From assembly GCA_009746045.1 (NCBI GenBank), contig RPFO01000017.1:1787452-1851451 (forward strand): a stretch of DNA of 64,000 bases, given 5' to 3'. Position numbers and translations under genes: made by a program. The DNA is from Mesostigma viride. Its lineage: Eukaryota > Streptophyta > Mesostigmatophyceae > Mesostigmatales > Mesostigmataceae. The notes under the pieces were generated by a model. It was not told where the DNA came from and searched no databases. It worked only from the letters and a program-made list of their open reading frames with translations. This document shows, in pieces, positions 22,020-32,321 of the stretch (positions are counted from its first letter, which is position 1; each line of letters opens with the position of its first letter).

Positions 22020-24358
22020 CTAGCGCCGTTGCTTCTTCATGGAATACTCCACTGCTGGATAAGCGGGCTGCAAGTGCACCACGTTCTGCGCGAGAGATGT
22101 GACAGGCACCATCGTGATTGATTCAGAGTCGAAGTACTGCTGGTGACCTGCCGGTGGGGTTAGCACGAAAGCAGTGCCCTGCCCACTGTTACTGTATGTC
22201 GAGCGGCTTGTCACTGGAGGTGCATGCCGGTGGTATTCAACCTCAGGGTCCAATGCCGTGCGAAGTGTCACGGGAGCTGCCTGCCTGTGGTATCCGCCTC
22301 CTGCAGCAGTGTACACCACCCGCTGATCGTCCACATATGTCACAGCCCTGGGCTGAGCCATGGCTGCATCATAGTGCAGCACCCTCTGGGGACTCGACCG
22401 TGTTGAATAATGATGCCCTTGCTGCTCCAGCCCGTGACTGGAGTCACTGGCTGGAGTACCAGGGACCACCAACGGAGTACGGTACTCGCGCTCCAGTCGC
22501 TCCACCCGCTCCCGCAGCTCCTTGACCTCCTTTCGCATGTCAGGGGTAGCGGGCGCCTCAACTTTTGGTGGTGACTGCTGCGCAGCAACAACCTCCTGCC
22601 CCTTTTTCTTCCTGCTCCCCACCGTTGCTGGTGCTGCAGCTGTGCCTTGAAGTGTGGCCAGCTTTGCATTTATAGCTGCGTGCTCCTGCTCCACCCTGGC
22701 CAGCCTCCCCTCAGCTAAGCCAAGCTTCTTGGCCAGAGCGGGCAGCGACTCGACAGCCTGGCTCCCCCGCTTTGGCTTGGTGCGACCGCCCCCGAGGATG
22801 CTTTTGATATCGGTTTGAGCCTCGGCCATTGCCTCCCTCAAGCCATCATACTCCTTCTTGACCTCATCCAGAGACGAGCGCAAGTCGGATAAGTCGGCAT
22901 CACCAGCAGTCACCATGGGAATGGCAGCATCAGCAACCACAGGTGGAATGGCATGCTTAGATGCATTGGTGCAAGTGCGAACATGCTTCTCGCGCTTCAC
23001 TGGTGCATGCTCCTGCTTGACCCTCCCCTTCTTCTCGGGTGGCGAGCCGTAAGACTTGTCTGACCTGTTGTCACCGCCATCCCCGCTGCTGTTGTGCGGT
23101 GTCATGTCGTCGTCCTGAGTCCCTTCAGCTGCCCTTGAAGATACGGCAGGGGGTGCACATAGCAGGGGCACCGAGGGGAGTGAGGCAGGAAGTGGTGTGC
23201 TTGGCGGCGGCGCTGGGAGTGTGGCAGGGGGTGTAGACGCTGGCACCTTGTAGCCGACAGCCTGGATGTTGGGCAAGGAGGTGCATACAGGACAAAACAA
23301 CCCAAGGACATTTTACCATGTGTTTATTTATTTATTATAAAAAGAGCCCAATCTATCCACGGAAAAGGCACTTATATCAAAGAGGAAAGCATTCGTGCAA
23401 GACTTACACTCCAGCCTTTCTCTTGCGTGCAGGTAGTTTTTAATGCATTGATGGCAGAGTTTGGGTCATAGAATATTCCCGCGGCGGCTTCCACAGCTTG
23501 GGCCACCAGAGAAGTTTCTCGAATTGCCCCATGGGCGCCCAGATCCACTGCCAGCAACCGCGGCTTACACCACATTGCCGGAAACTGCTTCCCCGGTGAT
23601 GTGGACGGCAGCGAGTAAAACCCCTGCGAATCGCTCAAAAGGGGCATTACCAGGCAGAACCACTGCTCCTCTCTATCATTCTTACCCCCCGTACGGACCA
23701 GGCCAGCGATTAGGGCCGAGGAGAATGTCGCCACGTCAAGCTCCATTGCAGAAGCCATGTCAGCGACAGCTGCCTGGCCATCAAACGTGACCAAGTCTCC
23801 GATTGCGAATGTGTCGTTCCCAGTTTCGCAGGCGACGAAGATGTCGGGATATCCCGGCTTTCCGGTTACCTGCCCCTTGCGCACGTCGAGATGAATCGCC
23901 TCGGAGAAGCTGGTATACTCTGTCAGCATAGTGGCATCCAGCAAGTACAGCTGATTCTCACCATTCTGTCGCCTCACGCCTGCAGGCGTCCCCCCACCGA
24001 CGTCAATGACGTTGATGACGGCACCTTTGTTTGCCGTCATCTTCGATGCCACCGCATTCATAGCCATTCTACGCACCCCTAAGTGGCCACCATACTTTAC
24101 TAGGCATTTGCTGAACACGGGGGCCGAGCTAATAAGGCCACTCCCCGAGGCTGACCTAGCATCCTGCGCCATGCGCTCCAACCCAGCGACAGCCCCCCGG
24201 CACGGAACAAAACTCTTTCGAAGTCTGGAGTTGTCGCCCAACACCCCCCCTTCCACAGCGCTAGTTTCCTTAGCTTTTTCTTCGATCTTTACTTCCTCCA
24301 GGTTCTCTACCGCGGCAGGGCAGCCATTACCGACTTCCTCCGCCATGGCAGACGACAT
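22020..24358 (-). CDS. Transposon-borne protein of unknown function, 730 aa
   Basis: Exons 23,408-24,358 (ATG at 24,358, MSSAMAEEVG) and 22,020-23,261, phase 0, donor AGT|GTAAGT, acceptor ATCCAG. The N-terminal half looks globular: VINVIDVGGGTP, then YLLDATMLTEYTSF and CKPRLLAVDLGAHG. The glycine motif after a beta-like stretch recalls Rossmann-type SAM-binding enzymes, but I could not confirm a methyltransferase. The C-terminal half is Pro/Ser-rich, has basic runs (KKGRVKQEHAPVKREKH) and coiled-coil segments (DEVKKEYDGLREAMAE; KEVKELRERVERLEREY), and ends MKKQRR. It is divergent from the transposase-like gene and shares a palindromic upstream region with it, so both could be co-expressed. 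A role as a transposition accessory or DNA-binding protein is inference. Confidence 0.65.
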
Positions 24359-24434
24359 CGCCGTGATTGCTAACCCCGACTCACGATGAACAGGAACTTT
24401 CCCTCTGCCTCCAGGCTGTCTTCTGCGCAGCTTC

Positions 24435-24761
24435 CATGAAATGTACTTCGTGAAATGCATTTCGTGAAATGTACTAAGGAACGTGATTGGCCGGCGTTCG
24501 CTCGCCAAATCTCGCAAAATGTACTAAGGCACGTGATTGGTCCCGCAAAATGTACTAAGGAACGTGATTGGCCGGCGAAGATTCTGTAGGGAATTTTAAT
24601 TGTTGCAAACAGAATCTTCGCCGGCCAATCACGTTCCTTAGTACATTTTGCGGGACCAATCACGTGCCTTAGTACATTTTGCGAGATTTGGCGAGCGAAC
24701 GCCGGCCAATCACGTTCCTTAGTACATTTCACGAAATGCATTTCACGAAGTACATTTCATG
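24435..24761. repeat. Perfect palindrome, 152-bp arms and 23-bp spacer
   Basis: Arms 24,435-24,586 and 24,610-24,761 are exact inverse complements. Each arm has three direct repeats of a segment with GTACTAAGG(A/C)ACGTGATTGG, giving six ACGTG plus six ATTGG (inverted CCAAT) motifs. It lies between two divergent start codons (24,358 and 24,865) and could be a bidirectional promoter, a transposase-binding or replication site, or a fold-back insertion. Confidence 0.9.
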
Positions 24762-24864
24762 AAATGCCGAGGTAGCCATGTCTTCTTGCTTGCAAAATTG
24801 TGGCTGTTTGTGCGATTAGTGTCAAGGTCAGGTGTACGTTGAGCTATCCGGACTAGTGGCCGAC

Positions 24865-27800
24865 ATGGCGGTCGAAACGGAAGGTGTGCTATGGCTTTGC
24901 TGGGACATAATCGTGGCTCTCTGCTTCCTGGCTTTCGCTATCATGCTGATGGGACACCATGGGAAGCGCAAGTCCGCAGCTGAAATGCTAAGCGGCAGCA
25001 CCCATGCCGGCAGCCTAGTGACCGACGAGACGGTCGACTGTAAGTGCGGCCACGAGTGCATGAAGCCCATTAAAACATCACATCTCCAGGCATTGCGGAG
25101 CGCCTGGTTTGCGCCCGGGCGGAAGCAAGAGGACAGGAAGGCGGCGATAAAGCAGCAGCTGCACCAGGGGGGGTACGACGCCATAACGACCATGTCGTCA
25201 TCTACTCGTCACAAGTTCGTTCATGACGCTGGTTTCCGGTTCGTTCTCGACGGGGGAGTCAAGGATAAGAACACAGGGTCTGTGACCCCTTTTCACTTTC
25301 AGGTTTGCGAGGCGGCATTCAGGCACTGCCTGAAAATTAGCAACCACGTTTGGCACTCGTCGGTCCACGAGGTGGCTGATGAGCGCCAAGCGCGAGCCGA
25401 GGGACAGCACGTCATAGATGTAAGCGGCCACCATGGCAAGAAGCAGTCTCGCGGGGGCTGCAAGGAGAGGGGGCTGGAAGCACGGGCGCTTGCGGAGGAG
25501 TGGATTCGGCGGTGGTTGGAGCCCGCGGTGCAGAATGACCCGACAAACGGAACTACGTTCATTGAGGAGCCATGCAAGCAGACTCTTTTCGCCACTTATG
25601 TGAAGGAGAACGAGAAGGAAGCCAACTTTCCCTTCGTGTCTCTCACTCTGTTCCGGATCATCTTTGAGGAGGTTGTTGCAACCAGTTATGTCCGCGTGGA
25701 GAAGTTTCGCACGAAGATCATGGGCGTGTGCAACATTTGCAGCAACATCAACAACAACATCAATGCTGCCCGTCACACTGACACTAAACGATGGGAGTAT
25801 TGGAAGGAGGAACTCGCCAACCACGAAGAGCTTTTTCATGTAGAGAGGAAGGGGTTTCTTGTCAGGCGCTTTAATGGTAAGAACGGTCACTATCATTCCA
25901 TGTCCATGGACGCTATCGCTCACATGAGGACTCACATTCCTGCGGCGGCTGAGGCGCCTAAGGACTTTCTTTCCAAGCGAGACCTGACCGTACCTTACAC
26001 CCTGATTTGTACGATTGCACACGGGTTGAGGACTTTTTTCTGGGTGGTCGCACCATGGGTGATCAACAAGGCTGTGGCTGGTAATTCGGGCAGGATAACT
26101 GTCACCATCCTTGTTCGTCACATCATTGAAATCTGCGAGCAACAGTCGTGGAACAGTGCCACGGACCCTGAGATAAGGGCTTACGGGCTGCCCAGAATTT
26201 TGGTCATGCAGGTGGACGGTGGCGGCGACAACATGAACCGCGAGGTTCTGGGGTTCGCCGCCGTCCTCATCATGAGAGGACTGTTTGACCGTGTCCGCTT
26301 CTGCAGGCTACCCGTTGGTCACACTCATATTGATTGTGATCAACGGTTCGGTTGGTTCGTCAGGTGGATGAATGGCTTAAAGAACAAGGTGACGGACAGG
26401 CCACCTGTGAAACTAATCACATTTGATGATGTGCTGGCGGGCCTTGGCATCGCATTTGAGCATTACTACGAGCAGGGCCCGACAAACTCGATGCGCCAAC
26501 TCAACCCGAAGAAGCCCCAAGCTGCGGTAAGACTTATATTAGTGTGGATGGCTCTTGATATCATGCTGGATTTCTAGTCTTCTCTATGTGCACACTTCAT
26601 GTGCAGCCATATAGGTCATCCATGTGTGTTTTAACCATGTTGCATGTGCTACAGATATTATGAGCAGTATTTACTAAGTGTGCTGGAGTCGTTGTTGCAT
26701 GCTTGTTGTTTTTCACATGTTCACGTCTGCATGAACGCATCGTTGATACTAATGATTATTCATATTGCATTATTCCTATTGCATGACTGTTCTATTGCTT
26801 GCAGATTGTGGACGCCGCACTGGATGTCACAACGTGGCTGAATGGGTGCATCCACCGCGACTTTGGCCGGTGGGTGAAATCGATGGACGCATTTCCGAAG
26901 AAGCCAGCCGCGGGCGACACCCATGGCGCGGGCGCAGGTGCAGGCGGGGGCGGGGGCGGGGGAGAAGGCGCGGGTGCGGGCGCGGGCGCCACCCAAGGCG
27001 CGGGCGTAGGCGCGGGCGCGGGCGCCACCGCCAACTTGGATGATGAGCCAGCAACCGAAGCCGAGAGGGAGAGGCACCGCTCTTCGAAGGTGTTCGATCT
27101 CGAAGTGTTTCTAGGGCCGGATATGAACGTGTATGTCCGCTGGCGCCTAGCCGCATCAGAAACGTTGGTAAATGCACCGGTGAACAAGTGGCAGCCCACA
27201 GGGCCTAACGGCGAGGCTTGTGACGGGGTCACGCCCATTGGGTACACCCCGCAGGGAGATCCTGTCTATGGGTGCCTCCTCATGGAGCGTGGCAAGGCCC
27301 CCAAGGGAAGTCCCGGTCTAGCACCGCTTTTTGAATGGGACGAGGGCGGTGCCAGGAGACGTACCTGCGCTAGCCTTCACGGCCTCTTTCCCGACATCGT
27401 CTCCGCTGAGAAGCAGCAGTTGCTGGACAGATGGTTTGAGCAGGTGCCAAAGTCCGTGGAGGATGTGCGTGCCAACAACGAGAATCTGTTCGACATCATG
27501 GAGCAAAAGCTCAAAGAGCAGCGTGAACTGCAAGCGAACAAGGCGGTACCCTTGCCGCTGCGATCTGCAGGCGACCAGTCGGTTGCGCGGGCAACACGGG
27601 CACTGAGGCTGCCCGTAAACCAAGTCATCTCGCACGTCGCTTGCCCTGCCCGCGAGATTCAAGCGCAGATCAACCGCGCATGTGCGCCCGCTGCGCGAGG
27701 GAGCACATCAACGGCAACGCCCGCTTTGCGCACACTGATTTCTGGCAGGCACACCTTCAAGGTGAATGGAAGCCTCATACGACGCGGCGACCTACTCGTT

Positions 27801-28688
27801 GTTAAGCGGCCAGCCGTCACCTGCGGGCAGGGAATGCCGTGGGCACCACACATGCTGGTGAAGGTCCTTGATCTGGAAGGCGATCGCACGGAGCGTGACA
27901 GCATTGTCGCCTCTCCTTACTACGCACCGACGTGGACGGGCCAGTTTTCTAGAGTGACATTAGGTGGCGGCAGCGCAGGGATGACGGTCCCCATTTCTGA
28001 TGTACACCTGCAGCACTGGACAGTGGGCGGTACGGCAGAGGTGCACCAGCCTGAGCTGATCAGTACCGGCAAACTGTCAGCTGCCACGGTGGCGGCGTTG
28101 AAAGAGCACCCGCAGATTGACTTTGAGCATTACAAGACTGCCACCGCCGCCAGGGCAGCAGCAAAGGATGACTGCAATGCCTACTTTGCCGAGCATGGAG
28201 CACGTGCGCTTATCGGGATGCGCCTGTGTGCCCTGTTTCCGGGGACAGCGAGGAAGAGGGAGCGCTTCCATGGCTGGGTCACTAAGGTTCAGGAAAGGGG
28301 AGGTCACCTGCTCATCAAGGCGATGTGGGCTGATGGGCAGTATGAGGACTATCATGCCCTGGAGGAGGTGACTCAGTTTGTGTGCGGCTGCCCACACCCA
28401 GTCGAGGCATTTGGCCGCGCTCGCTTCTTTCCACAGGAGGGTGGCACCGTGAATGCAGGTGATGGCACCCACATGGACGATGCCGTCCCTGCTGTGCACA
28501 GTGACAGTGAAGGCGGGGAGGAGGAGGAAGAGGGAGAGGAAGAGGGGGAGGAAGAGGGGGAGGAGGAGGGGGAGGAGGAGGGAGAGGGGGAGGGAGAGGG
28601 GGAGGGAGAATGGGAGGGGAGGGGGAGGAGGAGGAGGAAGAGGGAGAGGGAGAGGGAGAGGAGGATGCGGAATGGGAGCCGGGGATGA
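24865..28688 (+). CDS. Transposase-like protein with VGHTH motif, 1181 aa
   Basis: Exons 24,865-26,526 and 26,805-28,688, phase 0, donor GCG|GTAAGA, acceptor TTGCAG. The start is the first true ATG (MAVETEG). Residues 8-30 are strikingly hydrophobic. A CKCGHEC cluster follows at about 59-65 and VCNICS further on, possible zinc ligands. FHFQVCEAAFRHCLKIS, QVDGGGDNMNRE (about 448-459) and LPVGHTHIDCDQRF (about 482-495) fit a family of eukaryotic proteins I know as DUF7869-type, whose Asp-containing motifs suggest an RNase H-like/DDE nuclease. Exon 2 adds a Gly/Ala repeat linker, a long globular region and a Glu/Gly-rich acidic then Arg-rich tail (about 1120-1181). TIRs around it support a transposase. 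The catalytic triad was not established. Confidence 0.65.
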
Positions 28689-29120
28689 CTGGTAGATGAG
28701 ACGGTGCCATCTACCGGCGCATGGAATGAAGTGGTACACAAGTTTACTCATGGTTATCGGCAAGTAGAGCATGCACGCCTGGCCTAGTTGCATTTAAATC
28801 AATGAGTTGAGTTTGGAGAGGCTGCAGTTTGCTTGGATGAAGAATGTGTTAGCATGGCCAAACTTTTATGGCTTGTAGCCAAATCCTCTTGGGGTATGCA
28901 GTGTACTAGCGGTGTGCAATTGCGAGGATTCCTGTCTTGTAGCGATGTGGCCTCTCACCCTGCAGCCTGGTAGATGTGTTGGCATGCAGCCACCCATCAT
29001 TGGTCATCCGATCTGGTGTGATTTGCATTTGCACACCTTGTATTAAGGCCATGATTTAATATTGTCTTGTTATTTTTTATGTGTATATGCGAAAAGAGGC
29101 ATAATATGCTCATATATAGT
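28689..29120. other. Transposon right-hand non-coding region
   Basis: Probably the 3' UTR and spacer of the plus-strand gene. No exon seen. Confidence 0.35.
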
Positions 29121-29830
29121 GCTAGCAAGTGTCACTACCTTTACCTATGCCTGACCTTACAAGTTGAGGATGGTCTAATGTAGTGGCAAACAGGTTATTT
29201 ACAACAATTCACAGTTTTCTGACTTAGTTTGAGGCAACTATACTTACCAAAATGCTTGAAAAAGGCAAAAATTGCACCATTTATGCTAGCGAACGTCACT
29301 ATTTTGAGATCAAACGGGGCCCAAACTTGGCCCATGGTCTAATCTAGTGGTGTTTAGGTTGCTTCCAACATTTCATAGCTTTCTGACATAGTTTGATATT
29401 GTTTAGTAGCTTACACTGAGCAAAATGCTTGAAAATGGCAAAAAATGCACCATTTATGCTAGCAAACGTCACTATTTTGACATCAAACAGAGCCCAAACT
29501 TGGCCCATGGTCTAATCTAGTGGTGTTTAGGTTGCTTTCAACATTTCATAGCTTTATGACGTAGTTTGATTTTGTTTAGTAGCTTACACTGAGCAAAATG
29601 CTTGAAAATGGCAAAAAATGCAGTATTTATGCTAGCAAACGTCACTATTTTGAGTTCAGATTGACCCCAAACTTTGTGCATGGTCTATTCTAGTGGTAAT
29701 TAGGTTGCTTGCAAATATCCATGATGGTTTGACGTGATTTAGTACTGTTTCCTATTTATTACTATTTAATTTAATTTAAAATGACAAAAATGTACCTTTA
29801 TTGCTAGCAAATGTCACCAAGATGACGTCC
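29121..29830. repeat. Tandem repeat, about 172-bp unit, five degenerate copies
   Basis: Units start with GCTAGCRAACGTCACTATTTT-like sequence at 29,121, 29,285, 29,458, 29,631 and 29,803 (spacings 164, 173, 173 and 172). The two middle units are most alike. It lies at the right end of the transposon and may be a subterminal repeat. Confidence 0.8.
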
Positions 29831-29931
29831 GATCGATACCAAACTTTGTACGAGGTCTATTTTGGTTGCAAACATCATGCATGACAATTTTCAGCATAAA
29901 AAGACAAACTTCGGTACGAAGTACATTTTGC

Positions 29932-29963
29932 GTGCTGGAGTACATTCTAAATGGCTGGTAGGG
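29932..29963 (-). repeat. Right terminal inverted repeat
   Basis: Exact complement of 21,058-21,089, followed outside by CTT. Confidence 0.8.
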
Positions 29964-30001
29964 CTTGGCGGGATAATAAATTGGATATAAATCAGAAGAA
30001 G

Positions 30002-30154
30002 CCATAATCTCAATGAAAAAGGCTACGCATTCCATCTCACTTCATATTCATCATCCTGAACCACTCGAAAATGCGGAAAAGATCACGGCGGGATCGAGCT
30101 ACCATGGTCTGGATTCTCCTGATGTCTGGCCTGCGCTGGTTGTCTCCTTCATGA
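30002..30154 (-). mobile_element. SINE-B copy with 11-bp TSD
   Basis: Bounded by ATCAGAAGAAG at 29,991-30,001 and 30,155-30,165. Reads GGAGACAACCAGCGCAGGCC on minus. The TSD supports retroposition of this family. Confidence 0.75.
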
Positions 30155-30165
30155 ATCAGAAGAAG

Positions 30166-31658
30166 TTAAAACCACCGGCTTCCCACCCTGAATTTTGACA
30201 AAGCCTGTAAAATAAGCCATTGCTCAAGATGACCACTGCAGACATCGTGGATACAATCTAGCTTCACTTCCCTCACACAAACGGGTCTGTCTGTCACTGT
30301 GCGTGTGTCTGTGTGTGTGCTGACTGTGTGCTACGATGAGTCCACCCTCAGTTAGCGAGTACCGCCGTGTTTCTGCTGCATGTGGGAAGCTAGGTCGGAC
30401 AGACAGCAGTTGAGCCCCCCCTTGACTAACTGCACCGAGTTGGTATGGCATCTTAAACATCTTACCCACACTGGCCGATAAATCAAATGCAAGTGTGCAG
30501 TAAGCTGCAACTGATCAGTTACGCCTTATGCAATGCAGATATCGTGCTACCTGGGCCGGCAGTGTACCAAGAAGGCTGTCAATCATCAGCGTACGTTCGT
30601 GTGCAGCCAATCTCGCTTTTGTGCAGCTGCTTCGCTAAACGGGCATGAGGATACAATCACCTTACTGAATGCACCTTACGTTCACATCTCTCTAGTAGAA
30701 TTCAATAATGGTTTCCAATTTACCCACTTCCGCGTCGGACACTGATGCACTATGGAGAACTTGCGCTGAACCCGACACTCCCAACGGATCGTTCGCCTGC
30801 CGACAGCCAAGACCTCGCATGACTGGTAGAGGGAATTAGATGTGCAAAATTTACCTTACACCGACGCACAATCATGCGCTCCTGCTGAACAGCTGAGAAG
30901 CCGGATTACTGAGGTACGACGACCTTGCAAAAAAATCAGTGGGTTTTAGGGTACAGGTTTCTAGCTGCGCGCATGCCTCAAAGAGCGCGTAATAAATGTC
31001 GTGTGAATCCGGGGATACCGTTGTAAGAAAAAAGGTACAAAGGCTTCCGACGAACAGCAAACGCACCACGCGCTTACGCCGTGTGCCGTGGGTGTCCCGC
31101 GAGTGCCGGCCGGTCATGATGCCATGAATTGAATTGAACTTGTTAAACATCCTGATTCGACTAATTGAATTTGTTAAACATCCGTGGACCATCCCAATTA
31201 AAATAACACCTCGTGCAAGGAACATAAACGCCAACGCGGGCGTTACCTGCGGTGTGCAGCCACACCTGCCGGCTGGCCGTCCCACGCCTGCGGTTCTGAC
31301 ATGTGGGAAAAAATCAAATAATTAAATCCTGGGGCTAATGAAAGGCTGGGAGGAACACGTTGAATACGCACGCCGGTGCCGCCTGTAAGACTTACCGACT
31401 CAGGAAGTAAGTCACTGTCACATCTCGCCAGCAAGGCGACGAGTTACGGCCAGCAGGGCAGGTGGTCCCGTTACAAATCCGCCAGCGTGCATGCCCGGTT
31501 GCGGAGCTTGCGCCTCGGCTTGCCCTCAATTCGTGAGGACTCGTCCACATTTCTTTTGCGGGAATGTGATCAGGATTGTTGGGGGCCGTACTGCTTTCCT
31601 TGTTTCTTGCAAGGAGTACGCAGCCTCTTGTGTGCGGCGTGGGAATCAACAACAACAT
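30166..31658. other. No gene supported
   Basis: Short open frames only. A repeated TTGTTAAACATCC phrase occurs at 31,140-31,180. Confidence 0.35.
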
Positions 31659-31659
31659 T

Positions 31660-31751
<92 letters not shown>

Positions 31752-31752
31752 C
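31659..31752. repeat. (AAC)n microsatellite, about 31 units
   Basis: Flanked on both sides by GCAGCCTCTTG-type sequence, suggesting a small duplication around the array. Polyasparagine frames are not supported as genes. Confidence 0.9.
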
Positions 31753-31759
31753 GCAGCCT

Positions 31760-32321
31760 CTTGCGAAGGTTGATGCCAGATCTCGCTGTTCAGCATCGGC
31801 GCAAAGTTGGAATCTAATATCTGTCGAGCTCTGGCATTGGTGACCAATCGAGACCTCGAAAAAGATCGCGTTCCGTCGAATGCAGAAGGATTCTGGCCTG
31901 ATGTTTAATACCTGCCAAAAAGACGAGCTTTTGACCGAGCTGGCACAGTTGGCAATATTATTTAATTGCCAGCGCCGGCATAGTGCACGACGTGACACAG
32001 ACTTGACACCGGAAAAGCCGGATTGGTACGTGACACGCATGCCTTGCACACCGTCCATACATTGGACCTCACGCGTGCCAGGTAGCAGCGCAGGAAATAT
32101 TACCGCCGTGTAGATAAATATCGCGGGATCGCATTCCGACTTCAGCGGTATTAGCATGAGCACGTCTCACGCTACGTAAGTGGTTCCGGCGGCATTAAAT
32201 GCTTTTGTTGCCTTCTTGGGAGGGGGGGGAGGGAGGGGGGGGGGGGAATCAGAGGTTGTTTGCTGACGCCGTCCACTTGCCGGGTTCCGTTTTACAATTG
32301 CTTCTCTTTCCTCGTTTGCAG
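31760..32321. other. Probable promoter, 5' UTR and intron of the TPR gene
   Basis: Ends with an acceptor (TCGTTTGCAG at 32,312-32,321) directly before the first coding exon, so a 5' UTR exon probably lies upstream. An A/G homopolymer-rich tract is at 32,220-32,247. Confidence 0.3.

Larger units (their letters stand above)
21058..29963. mobile_element. Probable complete 8.9-kb DNA transposon with two divergent genes
   Basis: Bounded by perfect 32-bp TIRs starting CCCTACCAGCC. CTT stands directly outside both ends, so a 3-bp TSD is possible. Inside are a minus-strand two-exon gene (22,020-24,358), a long perfect palindrome (24,435-24,761), a plus-strand two-exon gene (24,865-28,688) whose product resembles transposase-like proteins with a VGHTH signature, and 172-bp tandem repeats at the right end. 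Both genes have intact frames, so it may be active or recently active. The superfamily was not determined. A 3-bp TSD would fit CACTA- or Harbinger-like elements, but the termini match neither. Confidence 0.7.

Noticed and set aside
28315-28793. Minus-strand Ser/Pro/Leu-rich frames
   Set aside because: Shadows of the Glu/Gly-rich acidic tail of the plus-strand transposon gene.
31376-32163. Poly-Asn/Thr/Leu/Val frames
   Set aside because: By-products of the (AAC)n microsatellite.
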